In this document: positions 43,399-52,706 of the stretch, one piece after another
How positions within the stretch are numbered: position 1 is the first letter of the stretch
Layout of the letters: every line of letters begins with the position of its first letter
Origin: Clostridium_AD sp050717535
GTDB taxonomy: Bacteria; Bacillota; Clostridia; Clostridiales; Clostridiaceae
Direction: 5' to 3'
NCBI RefSeq assembly: GCF_050717535.1
Contig: NZ_JBOITM010000086.1
Span: 1-64,000, forward strand
Length of the DNA stretch: 64,000 nucleotides
Position numbers and translations under genes: made by a program
Notes under the pieces: generated by a model
What the model was told of the DNA's origin: nothing
Databases searched by the model: none
What the model saw: only the letters and a program-made list of their open reading frames with translations

Positions 43399-44703
43399 AT
43401 GCGTTGGTTAGAAATTAATAGAAGTAATTCGTTAACAGGTAGCATTACCATACCAGGATCAAAAAACAGTTCACTTCCACTATTAGCTGCCTGCTGCTTA
43501 TGTGATGAAGTGGTTATATTAAAAAATATACCTAATATTTCTGATGTTAGTTTAGTTTGCGATATTGCTGAGGATATTGGGATGAAGATAGTAATTAAAA
43601 AGGACAAGTTAATACTAGATCCATCTAATATTCATAGTTCACTTATAGATCATAATAAATCTGCTCACTTTAGAGCATCTTATTATTTTGGGGGAGCCTT
43701 GCTTGCAAAATTTAAAAGGGTTTCTATAGGATATCCAGGTGGGGATGACTTTGGGTCAAGACCTATTGATCAACATATTAAAGGGCTAGAAGCATTAGGA
43801 GCGAAGTTTAATTTTTATACTGATTATTATGTAGTTGAAGCAGAGAAACTTATTGGAGCGGACATATATTTAGATGTAATTTCAAGTGGTGCTACCATGA
43901 ATATAATGCTTGCAGCTGTACTTGCCCAGGGTAAAACAATATTGAGAAATGTAGCTAAGGACCCAGAAGTTGTTGATTTAGCTATATTTTTGAATGAAAT
44001 GGGCGCCTGCGTTAAAGGTGCAGGAACAGACATAATTATTATTGAAGGTGTAAAAGCACTAGGCGGAGGAGTTCACTGCGCTATTCCAGATAGATTAATT
44101 GCAGGATCTTATCTAATGGCAGCGGCTATTACAGGAGGCAATATTAAAGTTTGCGGTATTATACCAGAGCATTTAATATCTTGCACAGCAAAACTTGAAG
44201 AAGCAGGGGTATGCATAGAAGAGGGAAATGATTTTATAAGAGCATATACCCAGGAAAATATTCAGGGTGTAAATGTTAAGGCTACTATGTATCCAGGGTT
44301 TGCAACGGATTTGCAACAACCACTAACTTCCATGCTTCTAGTTGCAAGCAGTCACAGTGTTATTGTTGATATGGTTTACCCAGGAAGATTTAATCATTGT
44401 CAGGAGCTGAACCTCATGGGAGCAGATATTATTATTAAAGAAGGAAGTGCAATAATTCCTGGTAACCGCAGCTTAAAAGGAGCATGGGTCAATGCTTCAG
44501 ATGTAAGGGCTGGAATATCTCTGATTTTAGCTGGACTAATTGCGGAGGGGACAACCTATATCACTGGGGTTGAACATATTGAACGTGGATATGTGGATAT
44601 TGTTAAAGATTTAGTATCATTGGGTGCTAATATAAAATTAGTTGAAAGAGTCGAAGAAGAAGAAGAAGAAGAAGAACAAGATTCTGATTCTAATTTTGGT
44701 TAA
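43399..44703 (+). CDS. murA: UDP-N-acetylglucosamine 1-carboxyvinyltransferase with Asp at the Cys115 position
   Basis: It performs the first committed step of peptidoglycan synthesis in the cytoplasm. The 434-residue protein has Lys-Asn in PGSKNSS, Arg in HFRASYY, Asp in FATDLQQP and Arg in DVRAGISL, all matching E. coli active-site residues. The loop that carries Cys115 in E. coli (GGCTIGARP) reads GGDDFGSRP here, with Asp116 instead. This substitution is known to make MurA insensitive to fosfomycin. The C-terminus carries an eight-Glu run from a GAA repeat. The ATG follows AGGGGG. It lies before ddl, which is also a peptidoglycan gene. Confidence 0.95.
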   Translation: MRWLEINRSNSLTGSITIPGSKNSSLPLLAACCLCDEVVILKNIPNISDVSLVCDIAEDIGMKIVIKKDKLILDPSNIHSSLIDHNKSAHFRASYYFGGALLAKFKRVSIGYPGGDDFGSRPIDQHIKGLEALGAKFNFYTDYYVVEAEKLIGADIYLDVISSGATMNIMLAAVLAQGKTILRNVAKDPEVVDLAIFLNEMGACVKGAGTDIIIIEGVKALGGGVHCAIPDRLIAGSYLMAAAITGGNIKVCGIIPEHLISCTAKLEEAGVCIEEGNDFIRAYTQENIQGVNVKATMYPGFATDLQQPLTSMLLVASSHSVIVDMVYPGRFNHCQELNLMGADIIIKEGSAIIPGNRSLKGAWVNASDVRAGISLILAGLIAEGTTYITGVEHIERGYVDIVKDLVSLGANIKLVERVEEEEEEEEQDSDSNFG

Positions 44704-44750
44704 GGTTAAGGACTGCGTCAGAAAAATTTAATAAAGTTACATAATTAAGA

Positions 44751-44790
44751 ACTTCAGAAGGGAAATTAAAACTCCAACTGAAGTTTTTTT
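44751..44790 (+). terminator. ACTTCAG palindromic element, copy 3, acting as terminator of murA
   Basis: ACTTCAG and CTGAAGT (with GGGA and CTCC inside) form a hairpin directly followed by TTTTTT. It lies about 50 bases after murA, a clear terminator shape built from the repeat seen at 5971 and 41464. Confidence 0.75.
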
Positions 44791-44891
44791 GGTATACCAC
44801 TACATGAAGAAACTCGCAAGGCAGTGGTTCTTACGTTAATAGCATACATCCCATACAATAATATTAAGAAAATAAATTTAGGGGTGATTGT

Positions 44892-45788
44892 ATGCAAATC
44901 GGAGTTATAATGGGTGGAATATCTGCGGAGAAGGAAGTATCACTACTTACAGGAAATCAAATTATTAAAAATTTAGATAGGGATAAATATGAGGTTATAC
45001 CTATACCAATAAATAGCCAATATGAACTTATAGATAGTGTAAAATGTTTACAGTTTGCATTTATTGCACTTCATGGAAAATTTGGCGAAGATGGAAGAAT
45101 TCAAGGCATTCTAGAGAGTGTAGGTGTACCTTTTTCAGGGTGTGGGGTTTTAGCAAGTGCATTATGTATGGATAAAAATATAAGTAAAAAATTGTTTGTA
45201 TCAGAAGGAATAAAAACACCAAAGTGGATATTAGTAAAAGATGAAAATAAAATAGATTATAGTATAATAGAAAATATAGGATACCCACTAATTGTAAAAC
45301 CTAATAGTGGAGGCTCAAGTATCGGTACTATTTTGGCGCACTCAAAAGAGGAACTTAAAGAAGGGGTTTGTGCGGCTTTAAAATATGACCATGAAATTAT
45401 AATTGAAGAATATATAAAAGGTGAGGAAATAACCTGCTGTATATTAAATGGGGAACTACTTCCCGTGATATCTATACATCCTAAATCAGGATTTTTTAAT
45501 TATAGCTCAAAATATGAAAATGATGGTGCGCAGGAAAAAATCATAGAACTTTCTCAGCTTTTAAGAGAAAAAGTTGAGAAAATTTCTTCGAAATGTTGGG
45601 ATACTTTTAAACTAAAGGTGTATGCTAGAATTGATATGATAATAAAAAACGAAGAAATATATGTGCTAGAGATAAATACTCTACCAGGTATGACGGAAAC
45701 TAGCCTTTTTCCTAAAAGTGCTAAGGCTTGTGGACTAAATTTCAGTCAGCTTCTAGATAAAATAATCCAGTATTCTTTGATTGAATAA
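44892..45788 (+). CDS. ddl: D-alanine-D-alanine ligase
   Basis: It joins two D-Ala for peptidoglycan. The 298-residue ATP-grasp enzyme has GGISAEKEVSL near the start, ALHGKFGEDGRIQG, VKPNSGGSSIGT in the ATP-binding loop, and VLEINTLPGMTETSLFP at the end. All are typical of Ddl. The ATG follows GGGGTGAT. MurA lies upstream behind a terminator. It could be one of two Ddl copies, but that cannot be seen here. Confidence 0.96.
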   Translation: MQIGVIMGGISAEKEVSLLTGNQIIKNLDRDKYEVIPIPINSQYELIDSVKCLQFAFIALHGKFGEDGRIQGILESVGVPFSGCGVLASALCMDKNISKKLFVSEGIKTPKWILVKDENKIDYSIIENIGYPLIVKPNSGGSSIGTILAHSKEELKEGVCAALKYDHEIIIEEYIKGEEITCCILNGELLPVISIHPKSGFFNYSSKYENDGAQEKIIELSQLLREKVEKISSKCWDTFKLKVYARIDMIIKNEEIYVLEINTLPGMTETSLFPKSAKACGLNFSQLLDKIIQYSLIE

Positions 45789-45825
45789 TAATAAATTTAT
45801 ATTTTTATAGATGGAAGGTGCACAA

Positions 45826-47295
45826 ATGTTTTTTGATATTAAGCTAAATAAACATGAAACTATTTATATTCAGGTTTACAAGTATATGAAGGAGATGATT
45901 CAAGATGGTATGCTTCCCTTTGGAAGTAAGTTACCGTCAACTAGAGAAATGGCCTCTATGATGAATCTTAGTAGGACAACTATCATGAGAGCCTATGAAC
46001 TTCTTTGCGATAATAATTTGGCTTATACTGTAGATGGCAAGGGCACCTTCGTCTCTGTGATAGATGTAAGTAAGGAAAATGAGTGGAAGATGAATTGGGC
46101 TAATAATATTAGTGGCTATGCTAGGTGTGCTGAAAAGTTAGATGTTATGGTACATGAAAAATTATATAAAAAAGGTATGATTTCTTTTAAAACCATAGCT
46201 CCGGATGATAGCTTATTTGATATGGAAGAATTTAAAAGAGCTTTTCTAAACACAATTTCAAAGGAAGGTGAAAAAATTCTTAATTATGGTTATGCAAAGG
46301 GATATAAACCGCTAATTAATTTTCTTATGGAGTACATGAGGCAAAAGGGAGTTAACACAAAAAATAAAAGCATATTGATAACTAATGGATTTACAGAAGG
46401 CTTTGATATAGTTTTATCTTCAATTACTGAAAGTGGAGACAAAATCATATGTGAGAACCCTACGCACAATACGGCCATAAAGCTAATGAAGCTTCATGAG
46501 TTAGATATAATAGGCATTGAGACTTATGAAGATGGCATAAATATTAGTAAATTAAAACAAGCAATTATGGTTAAGGATATAAAAGCTGCTTATCTTGTGC
46601 CGTCTTATCATAATCCTACTGGAATGGTGATGCCATATAAGAAAAGGGAAGAAATTTATAAATTACTAAAGAAGCAAGGCATTCCAATAATTGAAGATGG
46701 ATTTAATGAGGAGCTTCAGCATCTGGGTACACATATTGCCCCTATTGTATCAATTAGTGGAGAGGAAAATTCAGTGGTTTATATAGGTAGCTTATCAAAA
46801 ATACTCTTTCCAGGAATAAGGATAGGGTGGATTTTGGGTGATGAAAAACTAATAGATGCATTAGAATGTGTTAAGAGAAGCAGGAACATTCACACCTCAT
46901 CATTAGATCAAGCAATTTTATATGAATATATGAAAAGTGGAAGTTTTGAAAGATACGTAAAAAAAGCAAGAAATATATATAAAGAAAAATGTGAGTTAAT
47001 TACAAGATTAGCCAAACAGCACATACCACATAAATATATATTAGGTGATGGAGGGCTTTATATATTTATAAAATTAGATGGAATTAATGCAAGAGAATTA
47101 CTAGAAAAATGTTACTTGCGAGATGTTATATTTACCCCCGGGGATATCTTTTACACTGACGGTGGCGGAGAAGACAGTATAAGATTAGGTTTTTCTAGAG
47201 TTTCTATGGAAGATATAGAAAAAGGAATATTGATAATTGGAGAAGAAGCGGATAAACTGACCCAAGTTCAGATTGACCACCGGGGGTCAAACTAA
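45826..47295 (+). CDS. MocR-type transcription regulator (GntR plus aminotransferase-like)
   Basis: The 489-residue protein has an N-terminal GntR winged helix (KLPSTREMASMMNLSRTTIMRAYELL) and a fold type I PLP domain with NPTHNTA, VPSYHNPTG and the PLP-binding Lys325 (SLSKILFPGIRIGW). MocR proteins sense amino-acid or vitamin metabolites; the target here is unknown. ATG 45826 behind GGAAGGTG is chosen over 45811, which has no ribosome binding site. The last residues (QVQIDHRGSN) are coded by a GACC/GGTC palindrome that continues past the stop, so the C-terminus may be secondarily changed. Confidence 0.93.
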   Translation: MFFDIKLNKHETIYIQVYKYMKEMIQDGMLPFGSKLPSTREMASMMNLSRTTIMRAYELLCDNNLAYTVDGKGTFVSVIDVSKENEWKMNWANNISGYARCAEKLDVMVHEKLYKKGMISFKTIAPDDSLFDMEEFKRAFLNTISKEGEKILNYGYAKGYKPLINFLMEYMRQKGVNTKNKSILITNGFTEGFDIVLSSITESGDKIICENPTHNTAIKLMKLHELDIIGIETYEDGINISKLKQAIMVKDIKAAYLVPSYHNPTGMVMPYKKREEIYKLLKKQGIPIIEDGFNEELQHLGTHIAPIVSISGEENSVVYIGSLSKILFPGIRIGWILGDEKLIDALECVKRSRNIHTSSLDQAILYEYMKSGSFERYVKKARNIYKEKCELITRLAKQHIPHKYILGDGGLYIFIKLDGINARELLEKCYLRDVIFTPGDIFYTDGGGEDSIRLGFSRVSMEDIEKGILIIGEEADKLTQVQIDHRGSN

Positions 47296-47311
47296 CCCCT
47301 GGGGATCAATC
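47271..47311. repeat. GACCCC palindrome at the convergent ends of mocR and mprF
   Basis: GATTGACCACCGGGGGT pairs, with two mismatches, with ACCCCTGGGGATCAATC. The left arm supplies the final codons of the MocR gene, and the right arm ends six bases before the mprF stop. A related sequence is at 63485-63510, in the end of cobD. Without a T run it is a poor terminator. Confidence 0.65.
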
Positions 47312-47316
47312 GGGTT

Positions 47317-49950
47317 TCATTTAGCATCTTTTGAAATAAGGATAGCTAGTTCTATAAGTAATGTTGGCAGTGAAATAAATTTTGGATAAGCCAGATATCT
47401 AGGTTCCCAATCAGGATGAAATTTTTCTTTATAATTGCGGAGTCCTGAGAATTTATACCAATAGTTTCCAAATTTATATACGAACTTTGCTAATTTCTCT
47501 TGTTCGTGGGCAAAAGGTGACAATCCCACATTAGAAAGAGGCGCCATGCCAATATTAAAATATTTATAATTTTGCTCTTTTGACCAATTAATTAGATTTA
47601 CGAATAGAGCTTCCATAGTTCCATTAGGGCAAGCACTATGATCAAATCTCATTAAATCAATGGACAGAGAGGCATCGTCATAAGCGGGCATAATAGTGGC
47701 AAAGGCTACAATTTTATTAAGATTATTTTTGAAAACTGCTACAGGTGAAGATTGTATATAATCCTCATTAAAAAAGCCTAATGAAAATCCCTTTTCTTTT
47801 CTTTTTCCTAGCCAAATTTCAGATATGTTCCTAATTTCAGAAATCATACCACTAGAAAAAGGTGGATTTAATATTTCAAACTTGAAATTTTCTTTTTCCA
47901 TACGATTTTTTGCAGAACGTAAGGATTGATTGCGACCACCGCCTGCAATACTAAAGGTATCTAGGTTTATAATAGCTTCTTCTCCTAGCTTGAAGAAATA
48001 ATATCCATTTTCATGATAGTGGGGTAAATACTTTTCACTAACCTGATAAAAAACAGGAGTATGTCCGAATTTATCTGCAAAGATTTGAAAATCCTCGATA
48101 GCCTTTTTAAATAGTGAGGGATCACCTATTGGATCTCCAAGGACAACTAGTTTGTTACCAATATCCCCATAGGCAAGAAGTACCCTATCATTTTGAGCCC
48201 AGTATAGGTTTTTATCTTTTAAAAATATGAGATGGGTAAGATAATTGCCTTTATATTTTTTGAGAAATAATTTTAATTTTTCAATGTCAGCTTCTTGAGG
48301 TTTATTATTAAACTTAGTGTTAGAACTTGTACTTAGTAGAAAAAATACAAAAATCCAACATACGATAAAGGCAAAGATTGCATTTCCCCAAAAGGCACGT
48401 GGACGGACAGTTAGTACATAAAAAGAATTACCTGATTTAAGGAAATTAGCATGAATACTGTTGCCTAGTAGGGCATAGATAAAAATACTAACTGCGGTTA
48501 TGCCCAAATATAGTAATACAGTAAATTTCTTAATTGGTGCACTTTCTCTATAATAGCGTGATTTAGATAACCATAATAATAGGGCGATAATTAATAGAAA
48601 TATTGCTTCCTCAAAGTCTAAACCTTTCATAAAGGTGGTAAGTGCACCTAAGATCAATAAAACTAAGGTCCAATTAAAAGCTCTTTTTAATCTTTCTTTT
48701 ATTTTCCAGGAAAGTACTAAAAGCATTAAACCTATAGCAATTGAGGCTCTGTTAGAAATATGCATCACCGACAGGAAAGAAATGTCCGTAAGTATTTCTA
48801 TTCTTCCAGCAATGCTTGGTGTGGCTGCTGAAAACAATAAGACAATTCCACTTAGAAAAACCATTAAGGACAGCGCCCAGATACCTAAATCACTTAAAAA
48901 TATATTCTTTTTTGGAAGGTCAAGGAATTTATTCCATAATGAAGGTTCTGTAGCCTTATCTTCTCCAGTTTTAGTAATCATACCAATGATAGCCATAATA
49001 GCTCCGAGTATCCAAGGTATAACATAATAGAAGGCTCTATATAAAAACAATATTGCAAGAGCCTTACTTGAAGAAGCTCCAACTAGCTTTAGACCAAGTA
49101 TACATACTAAGTCAAAAGAACCAAGGCCTCCAGGTACCATACTAAATATTCCCACAGAAGCTGCTACTGTAAGTATAGGTAATATTTGAAGAAGGGTAAT
49201 ATTACTAATAAAGTTTGAACTAATATACCAAAGAAATATTCCAGCGCCGGTCCACTCAAAAATTGATGCGAAAATTAATTCTATTCTTAAAGGGGTGGAA
49301 CTAGCAACAGAAATTCCTTCAGGCAAGACTTTGTTTCTTATCCATTTAATTTTAAATAATAATAAGTATACGAATAAGTATATAGCAAAGAAAATTACAG
49401 CAATAGAAAACCATTTATGATCTGCAAGAATTGGTTTCATAGGCAATATGTTAAATATGCCAAGTAAGGCCAGTATTGATAGACCGGTTGTGGTTGCAGG
49501 GACAAGCAATGCATTTATAAATAGACATTCTTTGTGTGATACTTTTTCTTCGCTATAAAGTAGGGTACGGATGCCGGCACCAGTTAATCCACCAAAGCCT
49601 AGAAAATTGTTAAAGGTATTGGAAATCCATGAAATCCTTATAGTTTTTAGAAGTGATATTTTATATTTTAAATTTCTAATTATAAAGTAATCATAAAAGG
49701 TCATACAACTTACTGCTACTGAGCCTGCAATAAAAAACGACAAAAGCTTTATAGGCTCAAAACTTCTTAATAGTGAAAGTGATGTTGTTAAATTAAGGCT
49801 TGATAATTCACTTTTGCCTTCAAAATAAATTAAGAGGACTATAAGCAATGAAAAAGTTACTTTTAGTATCCTCACACCTTTTGATATAAAAAACTCACGA
49901 ATATATATAAGTATGAATTTTAATTTGGACGATATGTTTAGGCTTTCCAT
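47317..49950 (-). CDS. mprF: Phosphatidylglycerol lysyltransferase / flippase MprF
   Basis: This integral membrane enzyme transfers an amino acid, usually lysine, from tRNA to phosphatidylglycerol and flips the product outward, lowering sensitivity to cationic peptides. The 877-residue protein has about fourteen membrane helices in its first 530 residues, including FGGLTGAGIRTLLYSEEK and SMVPGGLGSFDLV of the flippase part. A C-terminal GNAT-like synthase domain carries DPIGDPS, RSAKNRMEKENF and FNIGMAPLSNVG. The ATG follows AAGGAGAA. Whether the amino acid is lysine or alanine cannot be read from sequence. Confidence 0.96.
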   Translation of the reverse strand: MESLNISSKLKFILIYIREFFISKGVRILKVTFSLLIVLLIYFEGKSELSSLNLTTSLSLLRSFEPIKLLSFFIAGSVAVSCMTFYDYFIIRNLKYKISLLKTIRISWISNTFNNFLGFGGLTGAGIRTLLYSEEKVSHKECLFINALLVPATTTGLSILALLGIFNILPMKPILADHKWFSIAVIFFAIYLFVYLLLFKIKWIRNKVLPEGISVASSTPLRIELIFASIFEWTGAGIFLWYISSNFISNITLLQILPILTVAASVGIFSMVPGGLGSFDLVCILGLKLVGASSSKALAILFLYRAFYYVIPWILGAIMAIIGMITKTGEDKATEPSLWNKFLDLPKKNIFLSDLGIWALSLMVFLSGIVLLFSAATPSIAGRIEILTDISFLSVMHISNRASIAIGLMLLVLSWKIKERLKRAFNWTLVLLILGALTTFMKGLDFEEAIFLLIIALLLWLSKSRYYRESAPIKKFTVLLYLGITAVSIFIYALLGNSIHANFLKSGNSFYVLTVRPRAFWGNAIFAFIVCWIFVFFLLSTSSNTKFNNKPQEADIEKLKLFLKKYKGNYLTHLIFLKDKNLYWAQNDRVLLAYGDIGNKLVVLGDPIGDPSLFKKAIEDFQIFADKFGHTPVFYQVSEKYLPHYHENGYYFFKLGEEAIINLDTFSIAGGGRNQSLRSAKNRMEKENFKFEILNPPFSSGMISEIRNISEIWLGKRKEKGFSLGFFNEDYIQSSPVAVFKNNLNKIVAFATIMPAYDDASLSIDLMRFDHSACPNGTMEALFVNLINWSKEQNYKYFNIGMAPLSNVGLSPFAHEQEKLAKFVYKFGNYWYKFSGLRNYKEKFHPDWEPRYLAYPKFISLPTLLIELAILISKDAK

Positions 49951-50211
49951 AGTTATTCTCCTTGCATCGTTAAAATTATATTAATAAAATATTAGGTCGT
50001 TGTGTATTCTTATTTTAATTATAACTTATTGTGGTGCGCTAAGATAGCAATCAAATAAGTTTATTTTCTTATAAAATATGCGACTAAATTAGGATTTTTA
50101 TACAAAAACTGCAATTGAATTTTGGAATATTAGTCACAAAATTAGGTTTAATTTAAAAGAATACAAAAACAAGAGAAGTTTTACTTTTACTATGTATTTT
50201 CTACATTTATA

Positions 50212-50220
50212 TGGTATAAT
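50212..50220 (+). promoter_or_regulatory. Extended -10 promoter, candidate for the glycogen operon
   Basis: TGGTATAAT fits the extended -10 pattern 180 bases before glgC. A second TATAAT is at 50298-50303. No strong -35 element was found. The rest of the 447-base gap (49951-50397) is AT-rich and shows no gene. Confidence 0.35.
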
Positions 50221-50397
50221 TTGAACAAAATTATTAAAAATATTCTAATAAATGATATTGTGAAAAATTTGTTTCTCATTTTTTCAAATCTTCAATATAT
50301 AATACAATTATAGTTAGTTACTTTAATTATTTATATTCAAATTAATCTTTTTTACAACGTACTGCATTAGTGTAGATTTAGAGAGGAGGAAACTAGC

Positions 50398-51552
50398 ATG
50401 ATTAAAAAAGAAATGATAGCTATGATATTAGCAGGGGGTCAAGGTTCAAGGCTGAAACAGTTAACAAAGATGATAGCCAAGCCAGCAGTTCCCTTTGGAG
50501 GAAAGTATAGGATTATAGATTTTTCACTAAGCAATTGTTCGAATTCTAATATAGATACAGTAGGGGTTCTTACTCAATATCAACCTTTAGCTTTAAATTC
50601 TCATATTGGGATAGGCGCACCATGGGATTTAGACAGAAGAAATGGCGGGGTAACCATGCTTGCACCTTATCAAAGTGAAGATGGGGGAAATTGGTACAAC
50701 GGTACTGCGGATGCTATATTTCAAAATACAAACTACATTGATAGCTATGATCCAGAATATGTGCTTATTTTATCAGGAGACCATATTTATAAAATGGACT
50801 ATTCTAAAATGCTAGATTATCACAAAGAAAAAGGTGCAGATGTTACTATTGCAGTACTCGAAGTAACTCTTGAGGAAGCTAGTAGATTTGGAATGATGAA
50901 CACTAGGAAAGATAATACTATCTATGAATTTGATGAAAAACCAGTAAAACCAAAAAGTAATTTAGCATCTATGGGAGTTTATATTTTTAATTGGGCAGTT
51001 CTTAAGCAACTTTTAAAAGAGGACAACCTTGATAAAAATTCTGATAACGATTTCGGAAAAAATATAATACCAAAAATGATTAAAAAAGAGCAGAAACTTT
51101 ATGCTTATCCCTTCAAAGGATATTGGAGAGATGTTGGTACTATTGAAAGTTTTTGGGAAGCTAATATGGATTTACTGTCTGTTGATAATGATTTGAATAT
51201 ACATGACAATGAATGGAGAATATATACAGTAAATGCTATGTTACCACCACAATATATAGGGTCTGAGGCTAGCATTAACAATGCCATGTTAAATGAAGGT
51301 TGTACTGTTTTTGGAGAAGTAAACAATTGTGTACTATTCCAAGGAGTACATGTAGGGAAAAATTCAAAAATAACCAATTCTGTTATTCTACCTAATACTA
51401 AAATAGGAAATAATGTTGTGATAGATAAAGCAATTATAGGTAGCAATGTTACCATAAGACGTAATTCACACATAGGCAATGGAGACGATATCATTGTTAT
51501 AGAGGGCGGAAAAGACATTAAGGTAGATTCGAAAATAATAGCTAACTCATAA
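50398..51552 (+). CDS. glgC: Glucose-1-phosphate adenylyltransferase
   Basis: It makes ADP-glucose for glycogen. The 384-residue protein has the nucleotidyltransferase start AMILAGGQGSRLKQLT, KPAVPFGGKYRIIDF, GTADAIFQN and the catalytic SGDHIYKMDY. A C-terminal left-handed beta helix with hexapeptide repeats follows. The ATG follows GAGAGGAGGAAAC. It is the first gene of glgC-glgD-glgA-glgP. Confidence 0.97.
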   Translation: MIKKEMIAMILAGGQGSRLKQLTKMIAKPAVPFGGKYRIIDFSLSNCSNSNIDTVGVLTQYQPLALNSHIGIGAPWDLDRRNGGVTMLAPYQSEDGGNWYNGTADAIFQNTNYIDSYDPEYVLILSGDHIYKMDYSKMLDYHKEKGADVTIAVLEVTLEEASRFGMMNTRKDNTIYEFDEKPVKPKSNLASMGVYIFNWAVLKQLLKEDNLDKNSDNDFGKNIIPKMIKKEQKLYAYPFKGYWRDVGTIESFWEANMDLLSVDNDLNIHDNEWRIYTVNAMLPPQYIGSEASINNAMLNEGCTVFGEVNNCVLFQGVHVGKNSKITNSVILPNTKIGNNVVIDKAIIGSNVTIRRNSHIGNGDDIIVIEGGKDIKVDSKIIANS

Positions 51553-51569
51553 AATTAGGGGGTGATAGT

Positions 51570-52682
51570 ATGCTTAAAAATTATATTGGAGTATTAATGT
51601 TAAATGAGAATGAAGATAATATTAAAAGTCTTACAAAAGCAAGGCCTATAGCATCTATACCTATAGGTGGAAGATATAGAATTATAGATTTTGTGCTATC
51701 AAATATGGTCAATTCGGGAATTCACAATGTAGGAATATTCGCTAATACTAAAACTAGGTCTCTTGTGGATCATTTAGGTTCAGGAAAGTCTTGGGATTTG
51801 GACAGAAAGTTAAACGGTTTATTTTTGTTCAATTTTAGTTTAGATAGATCACAATTAGGAGACATAGATGCATTAAGAGATAATATTGAATATATTTATA
51901 GGACTAAGCAAGAATATGTAATAATATCTTCTTCATATATGATATGTAACATGGATTACAATGAAGCTGCTAAATATCACGAAGAATCGGGTAGTGACAT
52001 AACCCTATTATATAAGAAAACAAATAATGGTAAAAAGAATTTTGTAAATTGTAATACCTTATATATAAATGAAGAAAATAAAGTTCTGAGCATAGGAAAA
52101 AACATAGGAACAGAGGAAAAGCTAAATATATGCATGGAAATGTTTATAATGAAAAAAAGCACTCTTATAACACTTATAAACGAGAGTGTTCAGACTGGAT
52201 ATCATAATTCAATAAAATCTGCTATTTATAATCGTGTTTCGGAGCTTAATGTAAATGCATATGAATTTAAAGGATACCTTCAATGTGTAAATTCTATAAA
52301 AAATTATTATAAAGCTAGTATGGATATGCTAAACGGAAAAGTAACCAAAGAATTATTTTTTAACAATGGGTTAATATATACAAAGGGTAAGGATGGAGCA
52401 CCAACTAAATACTTTGATGGATCAAAAGTTAATAATGCACTAATATCCAATGGATGTATTTTAAAAGGTAGTATTGAGAATAGTATAATTTCAAGAAGGG
52501 TTACGGTACATGAAGGTGCAGAAGTTAAAAACTGCATAATATTCGAAAATTGTGAGATTAAAGAGGGATGTAAACTAACCAATGTTATAATTGATAAAAA
52601 TACTGTTATACATGAAAATACAGTATTAAAAGGGGATGAAGAGTTCCCAGTTGTTATAGAAAAAAAATCTCGACTAGAATAA
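51570..52682 (+). CDS. glgD: GlgD, regulatory or partner subunit of ADP-glucose pyrophosphorylase
   Basis: The 370-residue protein is homologous to GlgC (RPIASIPIGGRYRIIDFVLSN, SGKSWDLDRK) but lacks the intact LAGGxGxRL loop and the GDH catalytic motif (here SSYMICNMDY). This is the usual state of GlgD, which in Firmicutes forms an active complex with GlgC. It lies 17 bases after glgC with its own AGGGGGTGAT. Confidence 0.94.
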   Translation: MLKNYIGVLMLNENEDNIKSLTKARPIASIPIGGRYRIIDFVLSNMVNSGIHNVGIFANTKTRSLVDHLGSGKSWDLDRKLNGLFLFNFSLDRSQLGDIDALRDNIEYIYRTKQEYVIISSSYMICNMDYNEAAKYHEESGSDITLLYKKTNNGKKNFVNCNTLYINEENKVLSIGKNIGTEEKLNICMEMFIMKKSTLITLINESVQTGYHNSIKSAIYNRVSELNVNAYEFKGYLQCVNSIKNYYKASMDMLNGKVTKELFFNNGLIYTKGKDGAPTKYFDGSKVNNALISNGCILKGSIENSIISRRVTVHEGAEVKNCIIFENCEIKEGCKLTNVIIDKNTVIHENTVLKGDEEFPVVIEKKSRLE

Positions 52683-52706
52683 TTTGAAAATCAGAGGAGG
52701 TTTAGT

